DNA from: Plasmopara viticola
Lineage: Eukaryota; Oomycota; Peronosporomycetes; Peronosporales; Peronosporaceae
Assembly (NCBI GenBank): GCA_001695595.3
Contig: MBPM02000030.1
Span: 372,001-436,000, forward strand
DNA: 64,000 nt
Direction: 5' to 3'
Positions 33,311 to 46,138 of this stretch are shown piece by piece (positions within the stretch are counted from its first letter, which is position 1; every line of letters starts with the position of its first letter). The notes beneath the pieces are model-generated. The model was not told where the DNA came from. It worked only from the letters and a program-made list of their open reading frames with translations, and ran no database searches. A program made the position numbers and the translations under genes.

Positions 33311-34937
33311 ATGGATCGCGAAAATACGCCACAGAAGCAGCGGCAAAAGGTAAGGAGCCTTTCGTGCTTATAAAAATCATTACTTACGCTTCGTTTCGCT
33401 TCTCATATTTGTGTAGCGCAACAGCAGTCATCGCCCCATAAGCAGCGGCTCCACAGCTCATTATGTTTCGTCCCGAGCCAGTACGGGCTCGGCATCAGGT
33501 CCCACTCGTGCATTTCGGACCCGTAGTCGCATCGCAGCTCCAACTGGTCCTTCACTTGCTTCCACGCAGCCCAAGGCTCCGTCCATGCTACTTCGTCCGC
33601 CCTCAAGTGGAGCTCCAGGGTCCACTGGAGTCCTCTACGAACCGGACGCTTCTCGACACAGTCATAGCGTCTCAGATCGAGATATCCACTTGCAGACTAA
33701 CACTACTCGATCGAAGTCTATGGATCGACACAATCTGAAGGCTAATTCAGCTGGAAGTGCACGACTTTCGACCCCACCGACCGTTCACCAGACCAAGATC
33801 GTACCGCCTCTAACCCCTGTGAAGCTTGTCACTCCTCAAATGCAATTTTCGACCGACCTCTCAATTACATTGAGGAATTGTCTGCAACTTGAAAATTTCA
33901 CGGTAATTGGAGTTTTGGGGCTGGAAGGCGTGGGTAAATCTACTATTTTGTCGACATTGATACCGGAGAAAACGAGAGAAAAGGTACTTTTTCCGATTCG
34001 AAGTTACGAGGATGTGGTGATGAATCGACACGAGACGACAGGAGTGGATTTAATTATTTCCATGTTAGGTGGATGTGGCCACCCGATTGTGTTGTTGGAC
34101 TCGCAGCCGTTGCTAAGCACTTCGATGCTAGCAGATCTTTTAGAACGAAATGACTCACAACGATTCGGTGCTCTTACGTCCGAGCAACAGGTGGAGGTTG
34201 CATCATACCAACTTGCAGTGTTTTTGTGTGCAATTTGTCATTATGTGGTGTTTGTTCATGACGATCTGGCGTACCAAGTCTCGGCTTTTGACCTTTTACG
34301 CAAAATTGAACGCAAAATGACGCAGTGCCGACTACCAAGTGTATCGGGGAATAGTCAGAGGCATGCAGCTCAGCTACTCTACGTGGCTAATAATATGGTC
34401 GAGTCCGAGTTATTGTATCGTGAGAACGAGCTATTGTCAGCTCACGAGCGTGCACTTGAGGCTGCGTGGTCATACGCGCTGGTTCGTGTGCCTTATCAAT
34501 TGTCTAATTACAGGAATGCACGCGATGACGATGAAAGTGCCTTTCATGTGGCATCTTTTATTTTCCCGCACCAGCAGTCGAGATTTTCCTGCTATGGTCC
34601 AAAGACTGACGCACAATCATCGTCAGCATTACTCACGACTGGACACAAGTCTAGAAAAGATCATAGAAAGTCGGAATCGATTTCAAGTTTAAGCATGTAT
34701 TCGGACTTTGATGAAATTGCTGAAGATTTTCAACGCTTTGTTCTGAGTTTGCCAAGCTCTCCCTCATTTACGTCACAAACAGTGCCAGTCTCATCTATAA
34801 GCCCCGGGTCGAAGGTACGATCACCACACGCGCTTTCTTTGCGTGAATGGCTCAGCAATGCCTCCCGAGTTTTTGAGGCTGTGCGCAAGGCGAGCTGCTT
34901 CACGACCGACTATACTTCGTCGCGAGACCACCAATAG
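33311..34937 (+). CDS. SMG9: SMG9, nonsense-mediated mRNA decay factor
   Basis: SMG9 is the G-fold partner of SMG8; together they bind and restrain the SMG1 kinase that phosphorylates UPF1 in nonsense-mediated decay. Exon 1 is 33311-33349 (13 codons, starting MDRENTPQKQ), followed by a 67-base intron (33350-33416, GTAAGG...TGTAG) and exon 2 (33417-34937), giving 519 residues, close to the usual SMG9 length. Residues 14-110 are Ser/Pro/Arg-rich and disordered. The P-loop is GLEGVGKST (Lys about residue 187), followed by HETTGVDLIIS, then VLLDSQPLLSTSML and a YQLAVFLCAICHYVVFVHD helix-strand pair, all SMG9 hallmarks. The tail is Ser-rich and low in order. I chose the spliced start because the open frame continues upstream of the first in-frame ATG (33585) to a clean acceptor. 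An attaccattt near 33273-33282 could be part of an initiator. Confidence 0.88.
33350..33416 (+). other. SMG9 intron 1
   Basis: 67 bases, GTAAGG donor and tttgtgtag acceptor with a pyrimidine-rich approach, phase 0. Removing it joins the ATG at 33311 to the long frame; neither exon frame has a stop. It is the only intron in the window that I can define with confidence. Confidence 0.8.
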
Positions 34938-37469
34938 GAGTTTTGACGAAGAATTGACTAAGCCAATGTACTCGTTTAGTAAGAGCTTCCTAGATTAGCA
35001 TAATAGTTTATCATCAATTATTATTACCTTGTTGGTAAAACCTTATTTAAGGCAAGTACGTACGATTATCTAGTAGTATAAAAACTTCCTCGACAAGGTT
35101 GCTAGAAGTTATCTGATCAAGTAAAGCGATGTTCTAGAGCCAAAACGAACCAGACGAAGTAATTGACACGTGTGCAAATTTCAAATCGATCATTCTTCTC
35201 CATTTGCAGACGTCAGTTTTTTTTTATCAGTACGTTGATTAGATGTGGTGAGGACTTCGTGCACATCTATTCGAGGCTGCACGTGAGGGTATCTTTGTCG
35301 CAATATAGAAGCTTTTGCTTCAAAAGCTGATTTTCCGTTAAAAATATGATCGACCACATGCACTGCATAGCATGGTAAGATACTTGGATTTGGATTTAGT
35401 GAGAAGATTATAGATAGGGGCAGAAAATAAATACGCTAATAAACATGAATCAGTTTTACTTTTGGGGGTCACAAATGGTCGCATTGAGTAGTCAATTTAA
35501 CGCTTACGCGAGTAACTTGTCAACATCAATCCTTGCGAAGGCTCCGGAATGATTAGAACAATCTTCTCGCACCTGTCAGACGCACACTTCGCACTACACA
35601 AAGATTTGTTGGCTTAAATGGGTGGCTGCATTTGCAGGTCCCCATGCTGATAAGATGATGAAATGTGTCGTTGCGCTTAAACTTTACCATCAAATCCCAT
35701 GTTCGGGAGCTCGGCAGCCCCGGCGGTAGCGGGTCCAACCATGTGAAGCTTAAGGCTTTAATTGTTGAAGAAAATCCGAAAAGAGCTCTTTCTGATAAAG
35801 AAGATAAAGACGGTCACTAAAGTGGCTTGATCGCAAATCATCAAGCGCCAATGACGTTCGCACGGGAAAACAGATTGGTTGCTGGGTTCTCACCTGTGTA
35901 ACCACGTCACCTGAGTATTTGTGACATACATGACCATTAGCAACAAGCAGCAATTATTTTTGATCGACTTTGAACTCTGCCAACGTTCACGCTTTTCTGT
36001 CAGCAAATAATAATATGAAGGCGTTAGCCGGTTCATAGGCAATTTAAGCTTAGGCCCACCTTGCACTCAACTTTTTTAGTCCAGACATCAACAATAAAAA
36101 TGACGATCATCAGGAGGAGTCCAGTCATACATAAGCTCGCATTGATAATTCCGAGGAGAGGCAGTGTTTTATCTACAATATTGTGTTTGTAGGCTTGCTC
36201 TCTTAGGTCAAATCTCAAAGGAATTATCCGCTGCTGATAAAACAATATTCGCTGCTTTGACTGCGGCAAGCGAATGCGCATGATTCTGAATGGGACCGAC
36301 AAGTCCACCTTCGCCTTACTCAAAGGTTTTGTACGCGTTCTGGCAAAACCTGAGTCTCTAAGGCCATGAAAATGGTGATCACCGGAAGGAAGAATGTTCC
36401 TGTTTCGGAAGGACAAACAAATATACAACATGATGAACAGCCTCTTTTAGATTGACCCTCTTTCCAGCAGCGAAGGTCTGCTAGTTGATCACGCAAGCAG
36501 ACGAGACAACAATAGAAAATTGCTTTATGAGAGCAGCGAAGATTATTCAGCTTTGGTCCGACTGGCTAATGGGGCAATTTTAAGCATCCTTACGGTCGAA
36601 ACAGGCCTCAAATAGACATTAAAAGAGTTTTGACAACACAAACTTATTTTCTACCTACGATAAGGAGAAGTATCAAAAACCTCGGTCGAAAACCTACTTA
36701 CCCTTTGGATGTGGTCGTTATTAGCGGTGTGCGCCGAAATGGGACGTTAAGTTTGCGTTAACCTAAAAAGCTGACGTAGTTTTTACATCACGATTGGCGT
36801 GAAAATTCATGATTTCTCTAGAAGCTCAGACGTGTGACAAAAAAGTTCTTTTCGGGATCTAGTTAGATCTTCTGGTCTTCAGCTGCCTTCACACGGATCT
36901 GGCTTGCAATCATACCTCTATCTCCACACATTTGAGGTAAGAAGCTTGGCCAAACGTACACCACATCAAAAGCAAAATACGGTCCACCTTGGTAGCCTTA
37001 AAAAGCTTACACGTTGGAGCAGACCCCATTCATACAGAAAGAAAGGAACAAGTAAGTATTTTATTGCTTCGCTCTTTTGATGAGATCAAGGCAGTGCTTG
37101 AGCCAACCTAGCCTTCTAATTTACTATAATATTTTGGGCTAGGCATATAGTTGCAGTTCTTGTATACTTGGCCGCCCACCTTAACATGTTGGACCACCAG
37201 TATGTATTTGAGATCGATTAAGAAAATATCTCCTGGCTTTTATGACCGCTAATCGAAGACGCGTGTATCTCCATATGTATGCCGTACTTAAGGCTTTGCA
37301 ACAACTTGGAAACATATTTCAAATTAGAGTCGATAATTCTTAATCGATGCAACAGTCACTGTTAATGATGTAACACTTGATTTCAGCATCTTCGTCTTCG
37401 ATAAGAAATCGCACTAATACCACTGCATTTTCATCATTTTTGTGTGCCTGGTGAGTTCGCTCGTCTAGA
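34938..37469. other. gene-free repeat-like stretch
   Basis: Two minus ORFs stand out only by length: 36033-36431, which has a short hydrophobic segment near its C-terminus, and 35553-35738. Neither matches a family I know. No RNA gene seen. Confidence 0.4.
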
Positions 37470-37890
37470 AAGCCTTCATCCTGGCCAATTTTTGGCCAGC
37501 TCATAGTCTGGCTTGCGCCAAAGCTTGTCAACTAGCACATTAAGCTTCTATGATTATAATCAGAAGAAAAAATAAAATCCAGCAAGATTTGCCAGCCATT
37601 TTGTCATTTATATTGGCAAGCTGTCGCTGGCCATATGGGTGAGAGTTCTGGTAGTATATAAATTATGATATCAGAGAACATATTTGGAGCTTTAACAGTG
37701 CTTACTTCATGGCAAGTATTTCCTTGTCCTGAGCGGGATACTTCTGATCTGTAGCTTTTAAATATTTGGACTGAAACAAGACGACTCGCGCATGACCGTC
37801 CAATTCGAGTTGCAGTGTAGCGCACCTGATGGCATAGTCCAAACTGTTGCAAACGACGCGAGACGGCATTGGGTTACTCGACAAAATTAG
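37470..37890 (-). pseudogene. gypsy RNase H remnant
   Basis: Reading the minus strand: VCNSLDYAIRCATLQLELDG, then RVVLFQSKYLKATDQKYPAQDKE and LAMK, then after a frame change MTKWLAN-LAGF and KLNVLVDKLWRKPDYEL. These are, in order, the DASDYAIG, LK.AE.NY..HDKE-LA, and KPGK.NV.AD.LSRRPDY segments of Ty3/gypsy RNase H. The catalytic D of the first motif is replaced and frames are broken. It is the clearest gypsy piece in the window. Confidence 0.75.
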
Positions 37891-38870
37891 AACAAGAGCC
37901 CGCTGAAAAAAAGCTTTAGTTATATCAGAAACGTCGTGGTGCTAGCTCTGCCTGCACCGAACAATGTCCTTTCTAAAATAATCGGACTGAGGCTTTGCAA
38001 GACACGCACAGCCTAACGACTTGCACAAATTGTCTTGTGATCATGGCTTAGGTCGCTCAAAAAATGTGTACTGTACTTACCATCTGAGGTTTTTTTTACC
38101 CACGACTGCGTAGAATGAAACTAACAAATTGATAATCCTCTGTCGCGCGGACACACTTTTGGCAAAGAAATTCCTGGTCCATGTGTCCTCAGAATCTTGT
38201 TTCGTAAACTTATAAGGCCTCAGAACTAGCTAACCCCCCTTTAAATTGCTATAGACAGATGTAATATGTCCAAGAAAAGACCTCACGATGGTGTGATAAA
38301 AGAATTTTTACCGAAGCATTAAAAAGCCCATGTGATATACCCATGCACATGTACTGACCATATACTTGACTTCCGCGTTAAGCATTGTGCTACATACAAA
38401 GCGCACCTCGACATACTATCTATCAACATGTCAAATTATAAAAGGGAGGTTTCAGCAGCTACAGTTGTACTGATCACCTTATTATAAGCTTGCAGTTGCT
38501 GCTACTTTCCGCTTTGTCACCAAATGCACAAAGTCGGTGACGTCTTTGGCAACTTCCACTTCCGTACCATGTCAACATTTCTCTTTTTGATAAAAGAGAC
38601 ATTGTTACGCTCACATAGCTGTCGTCGTGGCCATAACCAAGTGACACAGTATTCGTGTTTACACTCATTTGTCTATCTGGTAGAGCTATCGATGGTGAAT
38701 CTATCACATCTCATTACTTTTATTATGAACAATGTAGGTTTTTAAATATATGGGAGTAAAAACAGCTGATCCAACGTATAACTTCTCATTTTGCCGGCTA
38801 CCTCACAAATCGACTCTTCAGAAGAATTTATCACGTTCCAAGCTTTCAGCTCCCCATCCCAGCCGCCTCT
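37891..38870. other. gene-free stretch upstream of the LINE
   Basis: The first part is probably more of the gypsy element (an upstream RT hinge-like reading near 37890-37960). The rest has only short ORFs. Confidence 0.4.
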
Positions 38871-41800
38871 CAATCCCGCCCATCGTGATGGAGAATCCAG
38901 CTGCTGCCCCTTCTTTCCCCCGTGCCGACCAGATCGTTCCTGTCGTGCATGGTCCGGCTCTCCCGTCTGCACCCAGCATCCCGTATGTGGCTGCAGGTGC
39001 TTCTCCTTCCGTTGGACATACCGAAACCGTCTCGGCCGATCTTCTCGATGTCGTTCATGACGCTGGCAACGATCCGGTGGCGCTCCTACTCTCTGCTCCC
39101 TCGTCCCAACTCGCGCCTCCGTCGCCTCATCTCTCCGCTCTCCCCGTGTCACTAGGCGCGGTGAGAAGTGCGGAGCTTGCAGCGGCATGACTGAACCGCT
39201 TCTTTCGTCCCAGGAAGATTTGCCTGACGACGACGTCATGATGCCCACACCTCTGCGGCCTGCTGATGCTGGCACGGCCGATGGCGCTGACCCGCGACTT
39301 ACAATGTCTGATCTGCTCTTCCAGCAAGAAGCCCTCCGCCGCAAGCATGCTACCGTCGACGCCGCTCGCGACGTGTAGAAACTTCTAAGCCTCTCGCGAT
39401 CGACGTCAAAGCGATCGAGCGCCAGTACGCCTCCGGTGGCGACTGGTCCGGCATCTCCGCTCGCCTTGGTCAGTCCCGCTCGTACCCGCTCCCGCGCGCC
39501 AACTTCGGCATGGTGATTGAGACAGGAAAAGCGTTCGCAAAGACCCCGTTGCAGAAGATAATGGCTCCACTCGTTGGCACCAGCCACAGGAGCCCGCCGC
39601 TGAGCCAGCTGTACGAGAATTTCCTCGTCGGCCAAGTGTCCAAGATGCCGAGTGTTAGCCTGCGCCTCAAGGTGAAAACCCAGGCTGCGTGTATGAAGCT
39701 CGAGCGGACGACCGTCAGCATCCTCGGTGGCGTGTACCCTCGCAACCAAGTTTTCCTTTGACATCTCGAACGTCGACTAAGACTCGAACACGGACCTGAT
39801 GATTCGCCGACTCTTTGACATGGACTGCCAGCCGGTTTATGACACGTTTCGCGACGTGAACCTGACGACTGGCCTCAACTCTGCGACTTGGCGCGTCTTC
39901 TTCCGCTCGGACAAGTGTCCACCACCATTTCTTTTGAATGGTTCGGTATGCGACCAAGTCATCTTCGACAACAAGCTGCACCCAGCTCACGGCAAAGACG
40001 CTCTATTCCAATCCGAGCGTCTCCCGTACGGCTTTTGCTCGATCCACAAGATTGACCTGGGGACATCGGGGACCAGTCCGCATCGCTCATCATCGACGAC
40101 GTCGGCGCCGAAACCGGCGTTGAAGACCCCAAAGCTCGCTACAATGCACAGCCTGAAGCCTCTCCAACCTGCGGCAATTTTACCACCACCATCGGCTGCT
40201 CGTGCCGGACCTCGCTGCGCAACGCTGTCGGGGTTGAAAAGAAAAGGGAAGGACAGCTCCAGCCAGAAGATCAGCATGCTCACCAACTTGTGGCACACTA
40301 TCGCGCGAAGGCGGTGATCGACATCGATGACATCCTGCCGATCTCGACTTTCCAAGGATCATCAGTCGGAATCTCACTCCAAGCCGATATAGATGCTGAT
40401 GCTCACGGACGGCTTTACAACCGTCGAGAACATAAAAAACGCACGCGGTGAGGAGTCGACTTCTCCAGCATACTGACGAAGCATATACACGCCCGCTCGA
40501 CAATCTCGACGAAGTACTTCGCGGAGCCTTAGACGATGTCCGCACCTTTTTAGATCTTCGACGCGGCCATCGACTCAAAGTATGGTAAACGGCACCACAT
40601 CGTCCCAGACGAAGTGAAGATGCCGGAGGCGCTCAAGACGTCGAAAGGGGCTGCGTTTTTCGTGGAGAAGCGCCACACCAAGATTATTAACGCAGCGAAA
40701 GCGTCGTTGATGGTCGAAGTTGGAGTCGATAGTGAACGACGAGAACACCGCGCTGCTCAACACACTCCCCGGTCTCCTCGCGGCGACAGACGGCAAGGTG
40801 GACATCATCGTGAAGATCATGAAGAACGCTTCAAATCGGACCACGTGTTGATGACCCTCAAGATGGCTAAGAATTGCAACGAGATCGCCGAGCACGCCCA
40901 ACTGCACACGATCAACCGTGTGCTGAGCGCGACGACACCGAACGATGACGTCACAGTCAGCGCGAAGAGGAAGAAGTTAACAGGGACGGCTGTGTTCTCG
41001 AAACGTCAAGAGCTGCTCAAGGCGTGCGCGAAGTAGTGGACGGCGACGGACCAAGTTCGTAAGCTGTTCCGGTTTATTAAGGCGCTGAGTGTGTTTGAGC
41101 TCGCCCTAATTTCGGCGGCGCCGACATTCTTCTCGAACGATCACTGGATCCAATTCGTCACTGATGAGTCTGTCCGGTGGGTCCCAGCTCAATACGTAAA
41201 GACTGCTACACTTCAACACCCTCTTGAAGCTGCTGCAATCGGACCTCGGCGCTCTCTGCATGGAGCGCTGAAGCCGTGTCCAGTGGCAGGGCTACCTTCT
41301 CGACGAGCTTGAGGAGATGCATAGGCTTGCGGGGGAGTATCTGGTTGAGAAGTCGGTGTTGAAGGTCCAGGTTGCGGGAGACGGATCGGTGACACTAGTG
41401 GCGGGTGGCCTTACCACCCGCTTCAAAGGCGGACTCGGCTTCACCAACCAATACAAACCTTGGCGTAATCACTGTAAACACCACCGGCGTGAAAAAGAAC
41501 GGCCACGTGTTGATCGAGCATCTGCTCTCCAGGTACTCGGTATCTTATCTCCAAAGACCAGCTTCGCCGACCGCCACCACCTTGACACCTTCCACTTCCA
41601 TCTTGAGTCGACATTCGCGCACAAGCTGTTCGTGAGCGACGACAACACGCTGTTCGATTGACCGACGCGAGGTCGGAGTAACGGCGTCCTGACGCTGTTG
41701 CGCTCCGACCTTCATGGCTTCAACTCAGCTGCTAAGGTTCCTCATCTCACTGTCTCCGGCCGTTACCTTGTCGTGCGTGTGATGGTCAATCTTACTCCTA

Positions 41801-42885
41801 TCCACATTCACAATGTGTACGCGCTAGTCGACAAGAAAGAGAAGTAAGCGTTCTTCTCGAGCGTCACGACAGAAGATTCGAAGACGCCGCGATCCACTTC
41901 GTCCTTGGCGACTTGAACGCACCGCTTGACCCGAGTCTCGACTGCTCCATGCCGGACCTCTGCTATGACTCTAGTCGCTCGAGCTGCCTTGACTGATTGG
42001 CGCGACTCGGGGTTGCTGACGTCTGGTGTATCTAGAACGACTCGAAGCGCGTCTTCACCATCCCGATGCCCCGCAAGAATTGACTCGACTACGTGCTGCT
42101 GTGCAGCCCGAGTCGTTCAGGGACCAATGCTTCCACGACGCCAAGTACGTTGACCGAAAGCATGCCGGTGATGACCTGGCGCACAGTCTGGGCTTCAAGT
42201 CCGGATCCTAGTTACATGGCCGAGGGTACTGGAAGTTTCTACGATACCTTCTCGACTATCCTCAAGCCATTTCGACAATTTAGCCTGAAGCCAACGATAT
42301 GATCAAGAATCTCCGGTCGGCATTAAACCTCGGCAAATCTGGGAGATGTGAAAGGCGAACACTAAGGCAACAGCTTTAGGACCTCCAAAAAAAGCTCCGC
42401 GCACAAGATGCTCAAGTTGTGAAGGAGGCCCCCATTACGCTTGACCGCGTGGACGCACAGTACCGGACGGAATTGGATGAAGACAACCGCGACGTGCACG
42501 AAGCGGCGATGCGCGAGTACAAAGAGACGGTCACAAGGTCGAGTCAGTATAGCCAAAGCGCATCCTTTGCTTTCCAAGCCGCGAACTTCGAGAAGTCGAA
42601 GAAGCACTTCTTCCGTCCTCTCGACACAAGCCTCCGGCGCGTATTCATCGAGAAGGTCGTCACGCCAAGTGGAAGCATCTCGACCAACTCGAACGAGATC
42701 TGCCTCCGGTTCCTCGAACATTGGGGTTCCGAGAAGGAAGACGAAAACAGCCATGGCGGGAAGGTCCTTCCACTGGTCGAGGCGTTTCAAAGCAAACTGC
42801 TGGACTCTGTCGTTTGCAAACTGCCTGTGCTTGACAACGACACTCTCGGCGAGTGTCTCGCGCTGGTGTTCAAGAACCGACTTGA

Positions 42886-43311
42886 GTGCGGGGTATTGTT
42901 GGCGTCGTAACGCAAGTCAGCTGTCACAAGAAAGGCTCGCGTGCCGACCCGGGCAACTACCGCCCAATCCCGAGGATTCCGGTCAACGTCAAGGTGCTGT
43001 CAAAGGCGCTCACGTTCCGTCTCCAGGCTGTCATCGACATGCTGATCCACTCCGACCAGAAGGGATTCGTCCGTGGCCGCTCGTTCCACCACCACGTTCG
43101 CTTCCTTGCAGATCTTCAGGACCTCGTGACGAGCCGTGACGAGGAGGCGTACGCGCTGTTCCTGGATTTCCAGAAGGCGTTCGACCGCGTGAACTGGGAG
43201 TACGTGTTCAAGCTCATTAACCGCATGGGCATAGGATACGGCTTCATCCGCTGGGTGAAGCTGCTGAACACCGACCCACTCGCGATCTTCTTCATCAACG
43301 GCGAACATTAA
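42886..43311 (+). pseudogene. LINE RT, palm segment
   Basis: This is the longest intact RT piece. It has NYRPI (RT domain start), SDQKGFVRGRSFHHHV and LFLDFQKAFDRVNWEYVFK, which holds the first catalytic Asp. The frame then breaks before the R-G-V-R-Q-G region. The second catalytic pair (FADD) is in the next piece (43375-43722). Confidence 0.8.
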
Positions 43312-43374
43312 TCGGCACTTTAGCCGACGCGGGGATTAAAGTAAGGGGGTCCACTCTCCGCGCTACTCTTCATC

Positions 43375-43722
43375 ATGACGATCGAGCCACTTGGTAACCT
43401 GCTCCGGTCACACGAGGAGTACGGTGTGTGCTTAAACGAAGACCACACGGCGACGAGCGTCTTCTTCGCAGACGACTCGACACTGCTCGATAGCTCAGTT
43501 GCGAGCCTTCAGGCACAGCTTGATATCGTCGAAGCGTACTGTCAAGGCTCCGACGCGAAGCTGAATCTGACCAAGTCGGTGCTGCTGGCGCAGAACCGGG
43601 GCCACGAGTGTCCGTCGATGCTGGACGTTCGGAAACCTGACCGGCCGGGGTCGGCCAAGTACCTCTGTATCCTTTTCAGCCAATTGCCTGTAGACGACCG
43701 CATCCTCATGTCCCTCGACTAG
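43375..43722 (+). pseudogene. LINE RT, catalytic FADD segment
   Basis: The frame opens MTIEPLGNLLRSHEEYGVCL and carries VFFADDSTLLDSS (the A/F-A-D-D catalytic motif of LINE RT), then KLNLTKSVLLAQN. It is separated from the palm piece by a frameshift near 43312-43374. Confidence 0.8.
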
Positions 43723-45474
43723 CGCTTTTACGACGGCTTCATGTAGTGGTATCGGCGTGCACGGACATTGCAAGGAAGACTTCTCGTGGCGCAGACAATG
43801 GTCCTGGTACTACACACAGCACGTGTCAGTCCCGACAGCTGTCGTTTGCTGATGAAAGTCGATGCATATTCGGTCCGTGTTGAGTCTCAAACACAACCGA
43901 GACGCGTCGCACATCCAGCTGATCCCAAGCGAGTACTTGTATTAGAAGCGCGGAGACGAAGGTTTCAGAGTCCCGTATCTGGAAGCTCAGCTCAAGCGGC
44001 AACGACTCCAGCTGCTACTCCAGTTTGTGCCTTCAGCTCGGTCGATGGCGTCTCAGAACTGGACAACACCAAGCGTGGGTCTGCTGCACTCCATTCTCTC
44101 CCAATACGGCGATTGTCACGCACTCGACTTTCTGACGATATCACCACGTCGACAAGGAACCTTGGTCGCTTGGCGACACACGTCGGTGTGGTGGAAGTCA
44201 ACACTGATGTGGTGGCATTGCACACGCTGGGCGATCTCGTGGCGCGACCTCCCGCCGGACGAGCGCACTGTTGCCGGTCTTTGCCAGCCGATCTGGTTCA
44301 ACTGCAACCCTGAGCTCCAGTACAAGCAGCGAACACGGTCGGGCACGACGACAGCGCACCGATGGTGCCTTGGCATGGTGCCTGAGCCGTAACGCCGCTT
44401 TCGACTGTACGTTTCGCCGGTCTTCGCGCTCCGCTCACTTGCTGATTTCTGACGAGAAGAACTTTTGCGGCCGACTCAGCGCGAATTCGCCGAACGACGC
44501 GTCGACTTCAACCTCGCAAGCGTTCATCCCGGGCAACAACTGGAGTGGTTGCGTGGGCTCTACAGCGAAGCGAGTCGAATAGTTGATCGACTCGGCGCTC
44601 GAGGTGTTGATCGCGACCTTTCTTGGATGGACACCCGATTGCTTGTCTCACATCTTGGCGTCACGAGCAACGCGAATCATCTCTTCCCGAACATCCCGCG
44701 TTCGAGGGAGATTTAGGTCGTCTGGACGTCAGCGCTTCCGCATAAACCGGACCCGGTGACGACACCCTCCGAGCGAGCTGACGACAAGGCGATCAAGTCG
44801 CACGTACAGCTGTCGAAGCATCTGCGGCGTATTTTGCTGCCAATCTTTGACGAACTTCAACGGCGGCTCGCATTCCGGCTCTTGCCTGTTCGCTCGCGCT
44901 TCTAGTTCCTCGAGGCCACGAACTCGAACATTTTCAAGTGTGTCCTCGACGGCTGCAGCGCAGTTGAGTCGGAGCAACACTTGTTCTTCGACTGCACGCT
45001 GGCTTCGCAGCTTTGGAGGAACGTGCTTCAGCTGATGTCGCCGCTCCTCGTGAGATGTGCGACGTGGATTGACATTGCGCTAGCACGGAAGATACGAGTC
45101 CGGGATGAGTGGTAGCTCAGGGAGGACGTCGCCGCTGACGTCTGGCACGTTCTCCGAATGTGCGAACGCTGCACACGATCTGGACGGATCGGAACAGGTG
45201 CCTGTTCGACGGAAGACAGCCGACACCAGCAGCTCCGGCGCTCGCGGTGATCTTCTCGACGTTCTTCACTCACGTTCGGTGCTTCAAAAGGCGATTGTAC
45301 GATCGAAAAGAGAATCGCAAGCTACAGCGAGTGGACGAAGCGATGAAGACTTACTCAGCATTCGGTGACTATGCAAAACAGCAACCGGATTTCACCAATG
45401 TTCGGTCAAGTTTGTAGCCGACGTCCCTCGATAGAGAATTTTGAGTCGATATTATGCTGTTTGAGATTGTTACT

Positions 45475-45975
45475 TTACGCCAATGACTTCCACGTGTCCA
45501 AATGTCTCACTTCCAAATATCCGAACTCCTTCACCAGCGACCCAAGATGTCCCCGCAGCAACGGGTTGAGGGCATCAACAGCCACATTGCTCGAGAGCTT
45601 AAAGTCACTTTCCTCTAATGAGGGCGAAGCCGGGGCAGCACCAACAGAATCAGACCGCACACACTCCGCATCCTTCATCAGCAGAGACCCTTCCTCACGC
45701 GCACTGCTGACCCCAGCCGATTCTGCACAAGCTTCAGAATTACCCACATCTCGGAGGGTCGGTGCCGTGGCCGATTCAACGGAATCGGACCGAACACATT
45801 CCGAACCCTCCGCTGATAAGGTTTTTTCTTCGAGCACAGAAACATCGCTATTACCAGCGGACCCATCGCGAGGTCCCGAGCTTTCCTCACTGAGGAGGGA
45901 AGGAGCTGGGACAGCTTCAACGGACTCAGATAGCACACACTATATTCCCTCCACCAGCTTGGGACTCTCCTCAAG
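45475..45975 (-). pseudogene. broken ORF with 45-47-residue tandem repeats
   Basis: Minus frame, Ser/Glu-rich. Two full repeats are visible, each starting SVE or SVG and ending ECVRSD: one of 47 residues (SVEAVPAPSLLSEESSG...) and one of 45 (SVESATAPTLRDVGNSE...), then the start of a third. Upstream, an in-frame TAG takes the place of the Glu codon in another ECV, so the array extends to about 45975 and the gene is broken. After the repeats comes LRGHLGSLVKEFGYLEVRHL and the end. I do not recognise the family; a retroelement-linked gene is possible because the LINE ends just before it. Confidence 0.45.
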
Positions 45976-46138
45976 CGCGGTCGTTAACATTCTGAAAAAA
46001 AAGAGCGTCAGACCAGCGAGTCGAGTCGGGACCCCGAAATGTACCAACCTTTTGGTATTTGTGGGGTTCTTGGCAAATTCGAAAATTAGAGCTCTCCCGA
46101 CCTCACACTATTTCGGGAAACCTTCCGACAACACTTAA

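Larger units (their letters stand above)
38888..45417 (+). mobile_element. degenerate non-LTR retrotransposon (LINE), GC-rich
   Basis: About 6.5 kb with distinctly higher GC than its surroundings, carrying all LINE parts in order but with many frameshifts. An ORF1 region (about 38888-41030) starts VMENPAAAPSFPRADQ and later includes GLNSATWRVFFRSDKCPPPF. The endonuclease end (about 41740-41945) includes HIHNVYA and IHFVLGDLNAPLD. RT has LFLDFQKAFDRVNWEYVF (about 43155) and FFADDSTLLD (about 43468). A C-terminal zinc finger (about 44938) has CVLDGC...HLFFDC. The last open piece ends at 45415-45417. I could not find a target duplication or a tail, so the ends are approximate. Confidence 0.85.

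Noticed and set aside
42362..44376. Minus-strand ORFs in the LINE (for example 42362-42790).
   Set aside because: The plus-strand frames hold the RT motifs; the high GC content creates long open frames on the other strand.
45365..46138. Plus-strand ORF of 257 residues after the LINE.
   Set aside because: It overlaps the minus-strand repeat-containing frame, whose 45-47-residue repeat with ECVRSD ends is better supported; the plus reading is its shadow joined to the LINE end.
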